Part shown: piece after piece, positions 36,701 through 51,700 of the stretch
How positions within the stretch are numbered: position 1 is the stretch's first letter
Layout: every line of letters starts with the position of its first letter
NCBI RefSeq assembly: GCF_964355755.1
Contig: NC_092677.1
Location: 12,918,601 to 12,982,600, forward strand
Reading direction: 5' to 3'
Length of the DNA: 64,000 nucleotides
From: Antedon mediterranea
Taxonomy: Eukaryota > Echinodermata > Crinoidea > Comatulida > Antedonidae
The notes under the pieces: model-generated
Told to the model about the DNA's origin: nothing
Databases searched by the model: none
Seen by the model: only the letters and a program-made list of their open reading frames with translations
Position numbers and translations under genes: made by a program

Positions 36701-39700
36701 TTTTGTTTTCATTATATATTTGTATATTGTATGTATATCAAATGTAAATCAACCAACCAAATTTCATACTTTTATGTACCTAGTTGTAAAAATGACAATA
36801 AATACTATCGTATCGTACCAATGATATACTGCTTTTTTTAATTTTCATTGAGAGATCACCATCAAAATGTAACGATAATCAGACGTACTGCCACGAGCAA
36901 TGACTGCTGGAATGGCGCTATATAAATCAAACGATTGATTGATATATATATTATATAATTAATTTGATTGTTTTGTTTTGATGATCGTTTGCACATCAGT
37001 GAAAAATTTGATCTGGATCTTAACAACCTTTGGATGTTTCATGCATATATTTTTTTGGTACTATACTAAAAACAGATTGATATTTGAGTTGACAGGTACG
37101 TGTCAGCTTTTGAAGGGTTCGCTAGCATTGTTTTTGTCAGGGTGACATGAATCAGGCTTGTCATTGTAGATACCAGTTCAAGGCCTTACTGAATGTAGTA
37201 AAGATGGCATGTTGGATTTTAATGTACATGACACAAGATAAAGAAGTTTATTTATAAAAATTGTTAATATTTAAAATATATGTAAATTATAAGGAAGAGA
37301 TACCAGTTTACTGATTGACCATATTGGATTTGTCATCACTGATTACTAACACATGAACAATTAAATTTAATTAAAATTCGTTTGGTGATTCACGTTTCAG
37401 ATGTGATTCAGACATGGATTGATTGAAGGACATGATAATAGGACAACTGACAGTACAATAGATAATAGTTAGTGCCATCTGATAACCAATAGCATTTATA
37501 AAGAGTTTTATTTTTAATATTTTCATCTTGTAAACCATCTTACAAATACTTCCTTAAATTCACAAAACAAATCAGAAGTCAAAAATGTAGTGCAATCTAC
37601 AACCACCTTGAAACATCATCTGTATACACTTTCAAACTTTATATGAAAACAATGTGATGTGCCCATATATGGACATGAAGATGTCATATCAATACCATAT
37701 TTGGGCATATCACTACCATATTTGGGCACATCACACTTTTTTGTCAAACTTGTTTGATAGAGCTTAAAGCTCTGTCAACACTATTAAACTTAATGTGACG
37801 TGCCAATATATGGACATATGTCATATTATCATATTTGGACACATCATCATCATCACCACAAGCTTTAATGAAAGACCTTTTGTTGACTATTGTTTATATT
37901 AATTTTTCTTGTATTTTGTCAATTCAACAACTTGATATACTGCCCTCTATTTGATAAGTGATTCTTATGTAAAACTGTATATATGGAATTAATCTGTAAA
38001 ACATCAACAAAACTTAATGAATATTGAAATTTGGAGTGTCCAAAAAAATAATAATAATTTACTGATATCAGAGTATAATTTCATATGTGGAATAATCCAA
38101 TCTCCAAATTTAGGCTAAATTCCTATACAAGACTTCTAGGAAACCTATAATCCTAACCCTAACCCCCTAATTTTACCAATTTTACTAAATTATATACCCA
38201 AGCCTCATGGGACTATATTCAGCCAAAATACAGTACGATTGAAATTTAAATGGGCCTATTTTAAACATGATGTAATTGACATATCATTTTTTTTTCAAAC
38301 AAATGCTATTATTTGTTAGCCCTTAGATATCAAACTGTACGTGTTATATGACTTCCTTATATTTCAAGTACCCTTTTATCTGTGCCTAAGGATTTCCTCT
38401 TTCATTTGTGCGTTTAAAAGCAAGACTAGTAGTCGCCCTCGTTAGAACGAAATGACCCATAAACCTTGTGTACATTAATAAAACCAGGTGATAGATAATG
38501 ATCCTGTCGCTGTGAAAATGAAACAATTTTTGAGATGATTTCTTTTGTCTTTATTATTTGACTACTGTACTATTATTGTTTACCGATAAAAAGCAGTTTA
38601 TTTGTGAAACAATCATAATATTTAAAAAGTTCCATGTACTGTAGCAAGCAACTGCTACTGTACAAAGTATGTTTCATCAAATAACTTTGATCTGACTTTC
38701 TATTTACAAAACAAGTGTGATCTGCCCAAATATGGTAGTGATACAGTATGACATCATCATGTCCATATATGGGCACATCACATTTGTTTGTCACATAAAT
38801 TTTGTAGACAGAGATTAATAATACACAGTTATCAGTGGCGTAACGGCTATACGTGCTCACTGGAGTTTATGGAGCATCAGAGCATGCTGTGCAGTCCAAT
38901 GCAACTACCCAGCATTGGAGGGCCCATTAGAAATGCTAAACCAAAGCCCCTTTCCCCTGCGTTTATGCCACTGACAGTTATAGCTATAGATAGCAGATTA
39001 CAGTTATATTCATAATTTAAAAAGAATATTTAATTTTAATATAATATATCATTTAAAAGATTCTAAAATAAAAACTTCTATTTCTAGTGAGGTTTTTTTT
39101 TACCCATTTTGAAATTAATTTGATATAGTTTAAATTTATTAAACAACCTAGAACAAGTTCACTTTTATTTATTGATAAAAGATTCTGAAATGCTTACAGG
39201 ATTCAGTTATCAAAACAGTTTTAAGTAGTAGTAAGTCTTACTAGGCTAGGATTAGTAATCCATGGTCTATGATAATTATGATATGCACCCTCTATAGTTT
39301 CTAGTTTCATAAACTTTATACTGCCAACTAAAAGTGTTGTAACCTGTTCATGCATACAAACTAACTTTGACATTCATGATACAAATCATTATCTTTCTAG
39401 CAGCTGATTATTATTATGATTCTCTAAAGCAATACCAATTTTTTATGAAAGTTTTTAAGAATATAGTTGTCTCCCAAAATTTAGTTGTGGTGCCAGGATA
39501 CGGCCACAATTGCAAGATGTGAAAAAAAAACATTGGACAACAATTATGCTGCTTCAATACATAACAGTACAATTTTACTACACTATGAATGCACCAATAA
39601 ATGATGTTAGTTGTACTACATGCAAGTACTATAGACTGTTATCCTTTACAGCATTTGCAATAATAGTATAAGTGTGAAAGAAATATCCTAAAAGGATTTT

Positions 39701-42700
39701 ATAGCTTTATAGTGAAATCATGAAATTGTTGACATTTTCAACAAGATTTAAACCTTGAGATTGTAGCCAGACACTTATACATAAGTTTCAACCAATCAGC
39801 AACTATCTTCCATTTTATATTGCGTTTTAATAAAAATTTGTTTTGCAATTTAAAATATTTCTAATTTAAATGAATTAAAATATAACTATGAAAACCTTGA
39901 GATGTATTAAGACTACCTTATCAGTTTCAACCAATCAGCAACAAGCAGATGATCATGGCCTTGTTCTTTTCATTAATTTATTCATGGATTATGACTATAA
40001 CATTTATATGTTCAGTTTGTATACTAGTCATAGTATAGTCACCAAGTTAATTTCAAGGTATTTGATTTAGTCAGTAACTTTCTACTTAGCGTGATATAGT
40101 CCTAATTAAAGATTCATGCGTGCCCCAATTAGTTCACACCCTACCCCTTGAACTTAAAATTGAGTCCTAAGTTTATAGCACAGGCTTATATACCAAAAGA
40201 AACCAAATTTGAGTCAGTCAGTCTGTGAGTCCATTGGCTATTACTGTTGCGTTAGTTGGATGAGTTGAACAATTTATTATTATTTTACTCCTTTACATTT
40301 GTAATTTTTCTTCTTAAGCATTGTCTACACTTCATGTGACAAAATATGTGATGTGCCCATATATGGACATGATGATGTCATATCACTACCATATTTGGAC
40401 ATACTGCTACCATATTTGGGCACATCACACATTTTTTTGTCAAACTAGTTTGATAGTGATAGAGCTTAAGCCTTGCGATTAATTTGATTCTATTCTTATC
40501 CTAAATGACTCATTTTCTGGCATAAACTAAGTTTATAAACCTATCATTAAAATGGGTCTGGTGATTATTTTTTAGTCACCAAGATTAATTTAAAACTGTT
40601 AAATCTATCAAAGATTATTAAACCATTTATCTCTCTTGTGTTCACATTCCTTGGTATTTTTGTAGACTTAACAACTGTACAATAAACAGTAAGGAAGTCT
40701 ATACCATGTAAAAGAAGGACTATCTATATCAACAAGGCATACTCCTCCCACGCAACTAGTGCATGATGTAGTTACAACCGCATGCTTTTGGAAGGAAGCG
40801 GGTTATGCGTGTTGAGGTTATGTATGTGTGTGAGACACTCGTTCTTATGATGTATTCTGAATCATACCTAGAGGTGATAAGAATAGAACGTTTAATGGTA
40901 CTTGCTTAATTTTTATTTCAACTTGCATTTAAACATCGCCTAAATGCTAAAGAAATATTAAGGCACAAAATGTGCAAACTTCAGGCAAGTGTCCATCCAT
41001 CAAGTCCATCTGCAGCCACAAAGTCAACTCATTTTAAAAATATATATTCAGATAAATATCAACCTATTATCATACATCTGTTTTTATTTAATTATTTCTT
41101 ATTTCATACACCGTAAACTAACTTTGCCAATTACAGGAGGGATAAACTAGTTTATATTAAATCAAGTCTCATTTGAAACTTATGAAGTGTGTATCAAAGT
41201 ATTAGATACTCTAGTGCACAACTTTGGAATGTTTTGCCTCTTTCTTCCAAAACATACAAAATGTAAATAGTTTCAAAAAGATTGAAAAATATTATTTATT
41301 ATCAAACAATACTTAGCGGCCATGTTTATGTTAATATATTTACAAACCTCTAACAATTCAAAATGTATTAATATGTTTTGTACTGAAATTGAAATGTACC
41401 GCTTTACGTCTTATTGTTATTTTCATTTCTTTGTCTTGTATATGTTTTGTTTGCTTTTGAATGTTTTGTTTTGGCGTCCCTGACACAAGCTTTTTTTTTT
41501 TTGTGACGCCACCATTTTGGAAATAAATGTTGATTTTGATTGATTTGAAGATTAGTATATAAAAACTTTTTAAATTTTCTGAGAATATTTGTCACGAATA
41601 TATTTAGAAAACAACAATACCCATAAGCTGCATTTAATTAAAACTGGATTTCACCTTGACATTATGGATACTAAAGTATTAATCATAGAATTTATGATAG
41701 ATGAAATATAGAATCATTTTTCAACTTCCCGTTTTGTAGAGGCCCGGTTATAGTAGTGTAGTTTTGTTATTATTATGGCCTATTTGATTTTGATGTTGCA
41801 TTTATCATGTCATTCCTGTCAGGCATGTCATTGTCTTTTAATAATTTACTGACAAAACAAATTATAGACTTTTTTTCTGAATAATGAATGGTCCCACTGT
41901 ATGGTAGAATATTAACCTACTAGGATTTAACTTTAGTGCACAATATTTTGAAAATTGTGCATTCAGGTACAATATCTATATTATATTCTTTGTAAGCACA
42001 ACTGTAAAGTCTGGTGTTAAACGAAAGAAATGAGACAGAGAGACAACCATGTAAGTTACGATAAGTACAAGTGTTTAATGGCAAAACAACACGTCCTTTA
42101 TATACAGTAATACCTAGCACGCCACCACTCAGGTGTGTATGCAAATTGGGGTCTAGCGCCACCATATTACATCCCCCTTATCGACAAAAATAGAAAGTTT
42201 TTTTTTAGATTTTTTAGAATATAAACATTTAGAATATATAACAACATCCCCTTCACAGCAAACTTGAAACAACATACTAGCAAAATATCATACAGTCAAA
42301 AAAAAAAAAAAATTAAGTTATAAATGTTCGCAATATCGTTACAATTTTGAGGTATTCGTAGTTCGTATCATGGTTTATATCGATCAGGGATTTTCACTTC
42401 CCGTCCGGACCTTGTACGAATTATAGGTTGTTCTGGTTCGATCTCAGTTCTGCTCACATCTGGTTTATCCTGTGGGTCTGGGTTGAGAGGTTTGTTAGGT
42501 ACGGTTGTTTCTTGTAGTACAGGCGTACTGACTGGTATTTCTCGGATGTGTTGTCGATTTCGTCTGGTGATTTTACCATTCGTTATTACGGATCATAAGC
42601 CATTGATAATGATAACAAATAAACCACTAACATCTGCACCTCCTAGATTACAACGGATGCTGATCAAATTACAAGGATAATGGCCATTGGGCTAAGTTTT

Positions 42701-45700
42701 GTCTAACCAGTAAATTTAAAGATCATCGTAGTCGACCAAAATATAGAACTAATTATGCTCAAAACCACCAACGTTACCGACGGGGTCAATCCCCAAGACA
42801 ACGGGGTAGATACCAACGCAACCGCCCTTATGGATATGATAGAAATGTACATTATTTGGAACAGTCTGAACAGACGCATACTGATGATAACGATACTGAT
42901 TGCATGAATACGCAATTTGAATCATTTTCTTTCTCCTCTATACAAGTATCCAGTTTCTGTTTCCAAGACGGACCGAAACCCCGAGACGAAGCTTTCGCAA
43001 ATCTCAAAGTAAAACTTGACGGCAGACCAGGCACGCATAACTTACAATTAAAAGTTGATACTGGCGCACAAGCAAACACGCTCCCACTTAGAACATACCG
43101 TCACATGTTCCCGTACAATTTGAATACAAAAGGCTACCCACAACCAAATGCATTGGAAGCCACGCAGAACGTTTTGACGGCTTACAACGATACAAAAATA
43201 AAATGTTTTGGTACAACAAGAATACATTGCTGTTACGAGAACTCTACATGGTTGAGTACCACATTTTTTGTTGTTGATGTTCCAGGCCCAGCTGTAATCG
43301 GTCTTCCAACATGCGAACAACTCCGCATTGTAACACTGCACTGTAATATCAACAACACACCAACCAAATACAATCCCGTAGTTAATAACATCGAAGAACT
43401 TATTAAACTTTACCCTGACCAGTTTGATCGTATTGGTGAATTCAAAACGATACACAAGCTTGTTGTTGATCCTAACGTTCCCAGTCGAATGAATGCACCG
43501 AGACGTACACCTATTGCTTTAAAGGAAATGATAAAGGCTGAACTTTCAAAGATGGAGCAGTTAAATATCATAAAGCCAATTGAAGAGCCAACAGAGTGGG
43601 TAAGCTCACTAACGTATGTGACAAAAACAGATGGTAGCATTCGTGTTTGTTTGGACCCTAAATATTTAAACATGGCACTTGTCCGTCCGCAACACAGAAT
43701 TCCGACACTTGAAGAAATAAATCATAGATTCGCCAACGCAAAGTTTTTTTCCAAACTCGATGCCAAAGCTGGTTATTGGTCAGTAAAGTTAGATCACGAC
43801 AGCCAGAAACTTACCACTTTCCAAACACCCTTTGGACGCTATTGCTTCCAGCGTTTGCCTTTCGGATTGTCTGTGAGCCAGGATATATTTCAGCTTGAGA
43901 TGGATCGAATCATCACCATATTGCATTCAGGTACAATATCTATATTATATTCTTTGTAAGCACAACAATGTAAAATTGGTTTCATTTCGTTTATTTATAG
44001 TAAGTTTTCTTTTCAAAGATGATAGCTGCTTAGTATCTGACATTTATGATATCAAGGTTATTAATTTACATCGGAGAACTAGCTTTCTCAGAAGATAAGA
44101 CACATTTGTAATGTAATTAATGCATTTGGGAATTAGCAATAAATGTTTTAATAGTCTTGGCAAAAAGTTCATTAAACGTATTCAATATTCTAGGAAGGAG
44201 GATAGGTAAATGGGAATGTCTACATGAAGATTTTAAAATGTTTAGTCTTTTCGTGCCTATAGCTTACCTAGATAAACTGAAAACAGCCATTATCCTCAAA
44301 AAGCGAGGTACTGTATAACTCGAAAAGTAGAGATTTAAAATGTTAATATTATCATGTAATTGGTTACCTTGCTGTTGGATGTTTATCTTAGAATAAAATC
44401 AAAACAATTTGTTGACATAGATTATCATTTGGCAATGAAATAATTATGGAATTTCAGGATATAGGTATTAAAATGTTATTCCTCTGCATCTATCCTATCA
44501 AATGGTACATATTTAATTCTTCAAGTTTGTTTTAAATAGCTTAGTTTGGTTTTGGTTTTGAATTGCATGGACTTCTTCGTGTTCCAATGGTTTTTTATTA
44601 AGGATATAATAAGTCATGGATAAAATATGGAAGTAAGTACAGTATGTTGTATTGTTTTACTAGTTATCAGCTATAGCAGCTATTGCCTAAAAAAACCAAA
44701 TTGTTTCATTGATTAATTCATGTTTGATGTTTAACTACATTTGATGTTGTAATCATTTGAGCAAACTTCCTTAATTTTGTAAAATAATTTGCCATATGTT
44801 TTAACCAAACCAATAATCTGATTAAAGTACATTACATTTTGCATTAGCAGTAAAATGTATTTTTATGTAATTGCTATAAACAGCTGAAATGCTATAATAA
44901 TTATGCATGCTAATTCTTTCAACATTATTTAATGTAAATCTTAAAACAGTTGGCTTTTTAATTTATTGTATATCATAGTTATGTTCAATTTTACATAGCA
45001 GACTTTAGATTCCAGTTCTTGTTAGAAGCCTACAGTAATTATCAAAGTTAAAGTAGTTTTTAAAATTATACCTCCCATTGAACACCACAACCCTACTCCC
45101 TAACGTGTACCCCTCCCCAACCTGTACCTCCTATAGCCTACGTCTAGCATGGTATGTCAATGAGGACAGGGTGATACCGCCTAATCCATTATTCGGATAG
45201 AGGTTTTTATTTTATAAACTACCAATATATTGGTTGATTTGGGTCTTTTCAATACTGGAAATTATTTAATTAATAAGATCTTTTTAATCTAGATATAAGT
45301 AGTAATCAGAAATAATAATAAAACATAGTGACAGATAGTGATAGTGACCTAACATTTGAGGTCAACCCTGAGGCAAATGTGAAGCTAGATTTGATGACGT
45401 TTGATGACTGGAACAAACCAAGTAGAATAATTTATAATATAATTGCTTTTGTAAATGGGTCATATTTAAATATTAGCATACTTTGTTAATTGTTAAATAA
45501 AACAGTTACAGTACCAAGGTTCCTTAAGCTTTTGCTTTTAAATTGATATTTAATACAGTTTGACATACTTTAGTATAGAATAATTAATTAAATTTAGACA
45601 GCTTAATTATTGTTAATAACCAGTTTTAAAAAAGGGGGTTCATGTGCCCCTTATGGTTGCCTCCTTTTTTCACTGCCCTGGATAAAAACAAGACGAGTAA

Positions 45701-48700
45701 ATAATTATACCTGTACTAGGCCATTTTGTCGTTCAATATTGTTAATTCATGTTTCTGCTGCATAGTGCCGAATAAACCGATTAGTTCAAAAATGTAATTT
45801 CTGTTCAATTTTTGTTCCAAAATAACCGTTTAAATCAGTTGGTGGTCGTTGGCAAAAATTGTTAGAATTACCCAAAATGCAATTAATCCTGCCGGTTAAT
45901 TCAAACATTACTACAGTGTAGTTGACCTGAGGTCAGCAGCTGTCAATCAAATAACCGTTATTTTGTGTTGCAGCTAAAAGTTGTCCAACCATAACCGGTT
46001 AAATTTTTATTTATTTATTCTTTCTTTTGTTGTTCTTTTTGGTGTTCTAACACCGAATTGAGTGGGTGTTTTTAACTGGTTATTGGGGGAAAAATATATC
46101 TTTAATGTATTATTGATAAATGTATGCTTAGGGCCTATAGACTAATACATTACTCATAGAATGTTTAAATATTCATTAAACTTGTAAATATTCATGATGC
46201 ATCATGTAGACCTACAATGTTCTTGCACCGATGTAGTATCATAAAAATAAGGTCACCTTTAAATTCTGTGAAGTAATGAATCATCATTAGCCAAGGCATC
46301 TGTATTTAGGGCTTTCTGCTATAAAACTAATTTATTCATAACTAATTTACATATTCATACCCTTTTATTCATGTAATGCTACATAATGTATTAAAATGTC
46401 CTTGTACTATTTTCTTTGCTATCAATTGATGCGAGGATTGCACTTTTCAATTAGACTGATTAATCAAAGGATTTTTTTTGAAGATATTCAAACATTTTTA
46501 TGATTCAAACTTTAGATAATTCAACAAATTTAAAGGTCACTCCCATTATTGACACGTCCCTTAAATTATACTGACGCTGCATTGAAATAATAGAAAAAAT
46601 ATATATTACGTTTTGCCAAGTTGTGCTGCACTGTAGCTATGTCATATTACACTTGATTACGTTACCTCTTTGAAAGTGTGTTAAACCCATGACTAGTATT
46701 TTTTGCTAGCCCCTTCGTTAATCTACCCCAAACACATAGCAGCAGCAGAACCATTTCTTAACTGTTCAACCACAGAGAGTATACTTCTCTCTTTGGTATT
46801 ATCTTAAGTCAAACACTGGTTAACTGAGATCAAGTTGTATTACTCAGTGGGGAAGCTAAACTTGCATGTTCACTTTGTAGCCTAAAGTCGTTGACGCTGA
46901 TTTCCTTGCTGAGTGCCAACACTCGTTGTGAGCGTGTGGAACTATAGTTATGATTTTTTTATAGCACACTGGGCCTGTTTGTTCCCAGTTTTAGGGAAAG
47001 GAAAGTTGCGTTTTAGGAATACAAAATGGAAATAATACGTCCTAGGTTAAGGAGTGGAAAAGAGGTACGTAAAAGGAAAATAACTAACGTTTATAAATTG
47101 ATAATTTAATATGATTTTAAACATTAAAAGAGTTTTTATTTATTAAAGTTTGGTTGAATTATTTAGCATTATCAGCATATTATTATAATCATAACTTGTC
47201 AAGCTTTAGTTATAAATACACAGGAGGTACTGATACTAAAATGTGTAATAACATGTTTAATAATAGTAATCGTATATGTTTTTATTATTACATGTAACAT
47301 GTTGGAAAGAAATACCTAAAACCTATTCTTTTTATAATTAATTAGGATTGTGACATCATGCTAATTAACAACAAAGTTAATATGAACAAGTATTTTAGTT
47401 ATTTGTAGGCTTATATTTATTTTTCATATAGCACAGAGAATACTACTATTTAGTTACTTTAAGACATGGGTATTGGTTGATGGTTGTTTGGTAGGGTTGG
47501 GGGAGGGGGTTGGGAGTTGTGAGGTGGGGTAGGAAGGAGGGCTGTGATAGAGCTCACTTTACCACCTTTAATTTAAAACCACTATGAATTTACAACTTTA
47601 TTGCTATCAGGATAAGATATAGTCATGTGATTAAGCTCTATAGAAGCAAAACATTCAATTCCCATGGTAACAGCATGATTTGAATATCAACGATTAGTAA
47701 CATGATATTATTTACTCATATTTTTTATTCTATCAAATCAATTTATAATCAAGTTTGCACGATATTTTAAGTATGAAGTACTTATTTATTTTAGTATATA
47801 CTTATTTTTCAACCAATGGGTATAAGTACTAACTTTTGTTGGTAGTAAGATCAACTAGTTTTTGCCACAATAGTGTAAGAAATGTATATACCTCTTATAC
47901 TATAGTTAAACTATGGTGAGTTTGATTTTGATGATTTTGTTCGCATTACATTTTTACCAACTAAATCATTTGTTAAATTTCTGAATTTCTAACATCATTT
48001 TTGTGGGTGAAATTTTTGAGGTTTTCAAATCTCTTTTAAAAACTAGCAAATGTGGTAAATTTAACAATTTATATATATATATATATATATTTTTGTGTTA
48101 AAATATTGTTTATACTATTTAATTGTGTCAGTTAATTTGTTGTTTTTCTAAAACTGTGAATTTTGTTATGATATCTAGTCAGACCGACATTGGCATTAAT
48201 TTTTTGGCTGGGACTGGCTTTATGGACATAGAGTTTTCTATTTTTATTCAACCTGTTGACAACCTATTCTCTGTCCTCAAGTAGGCAGTAGCAATAATTT
48301 CCGATTCCGTTTTAAAATATGTTTCAATAATGTTCTTTTTTAGGGTGATCCAAAATGATACAAATATTCTTTAACTCATAGATTTGATAGAGGAAATTCT
48401 AAAACTGAAATTTAACCTAACTGATAAAACACATGGATCAAAATGAATATATATTAACTAATATAAAAATAGTAATAAGATTTTAATGATTTGGTTCAAA
48501 TTTTATATAAAATCAACTTATTTTTCTGTGGTTAAACTAGTATATACTAGTGTATCTAGGGTTTATAAATTTAAATTTACTTGATAAAATTTGATAAATT
48601 GTTTTGGCGTCTGTAAACCCAATGGTATTACTTATACAGATCCTGTTATAGACTTGTTTCTGACGAACTAATAAATGACAAATTCAGTTTGTTTTTTTAA

Positions 48701-51700
48701 ATTATTTTTTTATTATAGTTAGGCACTTAGGAACTTTAACCTTATTGAATATTGAATTTAATGTCCAAAATAGTTCTACAGAATTAGCAGCTTAAAAGGA
48801 GACATAGAGTGAGAGTGAAGTTTTATCTGAGGATAAATAAGTAAACATCTAACCCACGAAGATACAAGTCTACTCCAATCTTCCTACCCAGTATTAATAG
48901 TTGTTATCACATGGGCAATGCCGGGCCCCATCTTTAAAGAGAAGATGCAAAAACAAGTGTAAATCTGTAGTACATTGTCCTAAAACAAAGTGGAAACTTT
49001 CTGGAAACCAACACATCCAGAACTGACAAACTTCCTATTGTTTTGAAATACTATAACTTAATGTCATTTTAATTAACCAATCAAATTGGTATAAAGTTCC
49101 TTTTCTACATTTTTTTATTTCATCTTAATTCTCAAATATTCAATAAGGATGTTTGCCAAATGTAATACAGTGTGTGATACTTTAAAAACAACCTTGATTA
49201 ATTGGTTCATCCATTGATGAGTGGGTTGATTGCATTCCTAGATGTAGAAAGGGTTGCTAATCTAAACTTTAGTCATTCTGCCTGTCTGTCTGTCCGTCCT
49301 TTATTTGTGTCAGTTGGATATTTAAAAAAGGGAGCCTTACTTACAGCATATAGGAAAAGTTTGTTCAAACCTGATTTCATGCTCATTTAAAAAAGAACTG
49401 ACTTAAATTATCACTTTGTATCTCAGGGTGGGATTATACTTCAGTCAATATACAGTATTCATTATAGAATATAAATTCGTATTCATGAAAATGTGGATTA
49501 TTTGCATTCTTTTGTATTTATTTTATGAAATTTTGAACAACCATATCAGGAAACTTAGTGATTCATGCAACGATCACAGGAAATATGAAAGCAAAGATAA
49601 AAAAAAGAATAGAGGAAGGCTTTATTAACTTTACTGAAACCTTAAGTTTGGACATTCTTCATTTAATATGCTAATTAGTATGCTAATTATGTATTGTGTT
49701 TTTTTTAGCTGACAAAAAAATCAGGAATAATTAATATTGAAAAGCTTACATAAAACGATATTAATCAATTAAAAAGGCTTCACACATTTTGTTAGTACTT
49801 TTACATACATTTCACAGTATCATAGACAAACGCATAATACAGTTCTCACATACATCATATGCCTATTTTGGCCTATGAAACAGTGAATGACATGTTATTC
49901 CGTATCACAGAATTTGCCTATGATTCTCTACAAATTATAGATAGGTCCGAAAATTGACTACTGTTTTCTAACAATTCATTCGGGAAATTCCAATTTCGTC
50001 ATATTCCAAATTTAAAACTATAATCTCAATCTTTCGTCGGACAGGGCACAAATTGTTAAAACTGTGCATTATAGTGATGTTTGGACATGTCCATCTACAT
50101 TTTAGGTATAAGTGATAATGATAATATGCAAAACTTGTTTTTACTTGTAAAAAAGCACTTCCTTGATATGTGGAGTGAAAAGAGGGACGTAGCTATATCA
50201 GCTAGGTTTCAAAGGGTGCAAGAATCTGGTTAGGGTGTTTCTTGTGGAAATGACTCATGACTAATATTTCCGCATCTTCAAGCGTATGTAGGTACATCAC
50301 GTGTTAGACACAATTGATAAAACTGAAGAAGACTGCTTCAATATATACATATTTGCATGGCATCACTTTATCTCACAATGTAACACAGATTTTGCATTAT
50401 TACAATGTTTGCTGTAAACAAAATTAATTTTCATTTACATAAGTTAAATTTGTATCAATCATGTGTCTAGACACTTGATATTTTAGTATTAAATATCCAA
50501 ACAAAATTTCGAAAGCTTTCGTTCTTGTTAATTGAGTATGCTTTACCTTGTCAAGTTAATCAATATATTCCAACTTTTCTTCATCATCATGATATTGCGT
50601 TGCCTCAGCGATTCCCAACAGAAACAATGTGGTTATGAGAAATACATTCCCTGATATATGAACAATTAAAATTACATTAAAATGTGTCTTAATTATCAAT
50701 ATTGTATACAACTGAATAAAAATAAATCCTTTAAAGCACTACAAGAAAAGGAAATGATTTCACTTTTTCAACCCATAGGGAGAATTTTATTTCTTGAAAA
50801 AATTGCCTTCACATTAGTTTCATGGGAACACTTTCCTTTTGTCCTCAATCTAACCCTTTGTCTATGATTCTCTCTGTTAAAAGGAGAAATGTGTTATTAA
50901 TAATGGACCTTATGCAATATGAGGCTCCACCTTCTAAATGTGAATATTATTTTTATATATTATATCTTGGAGATAGTATACTTTAGAGAGAATATACTTC
51001 CAATGAGATTAGAGAGAGCATGCCTTCTTGAGGGCATACCTTAGAGAGAGTATACAGTACCTTCGAAAGAGCATACCTCAATAAGAGCATACCTTAGAGA
51101 GAGTATACCTTTGACAGAGCATACTTCCAAGAGGGCATACCTTAGGGGGAGTATACCTTTGAAAAAGCATACCTCCATGAGGACATGCTTTCACAACAAG
51201 AGCATACTTTAGAGAGAGCATACCTCCACAAGATTATACCTCCACCTTCCTGCCTTTAGCTGAGACCCATTGGAAGGAAATGAACTTGAATGAACCCACG
51301 CACAGGACAACGAAAAGTGCCATCAAAACAACAATACCAACAACCCTAGCTATCAGTCCGCTTTTTCATTCATTATTTAAATCATCACTCTGGATTCAAA
51401 CAACTGTTGGTTGTCATACGTTGGACACCCCTACTTCCCTTCCTACTGTGGGATGCCATATTCATGTGTATACTTTCACCTGTTAAAACAAGTTAAAATG
51501 ACGTTTAAAAACAGGTTTCTATGATGTAAGCACATGACCTTTCCTGTTTTATAACATTGCAAGCTACTTTCAATTCGCTTGTTTTTCATGGCACGATGGT
51601 ATTGTCCAGTACCATACTGACTCAGAAGTCTATACCTTGTGTAGAAGTTCATACTTTTAATTGGTATAAGTTTTGTGCAAATTGATGATACTAACTATTA

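Larger units (their letters stand above)
27930..42002. other. Large intron, first part
   Basis: No supported exon. Apart from the MITEs and repeats listed separately, it is AT-rich. A retroposon-like tail lies at 30640-30760. L2-like ends with GGCGCTATATAAAT and GATTGATTGAT lie at 36890-36950. A tail-like ATAAATACTATCGTATCG sits at 36798-36820. Confidence 0.45.

Noticed and set aside
41920-42165. 81-codon frame (-)
   Set aside because: Lies within the LTR; explained by the retroelement.
45330-45486. Acidic open stretch that might be an exon
   Set aside because: Acceptor lacks a pyrimidine tract and no convincing donor follows in frame.
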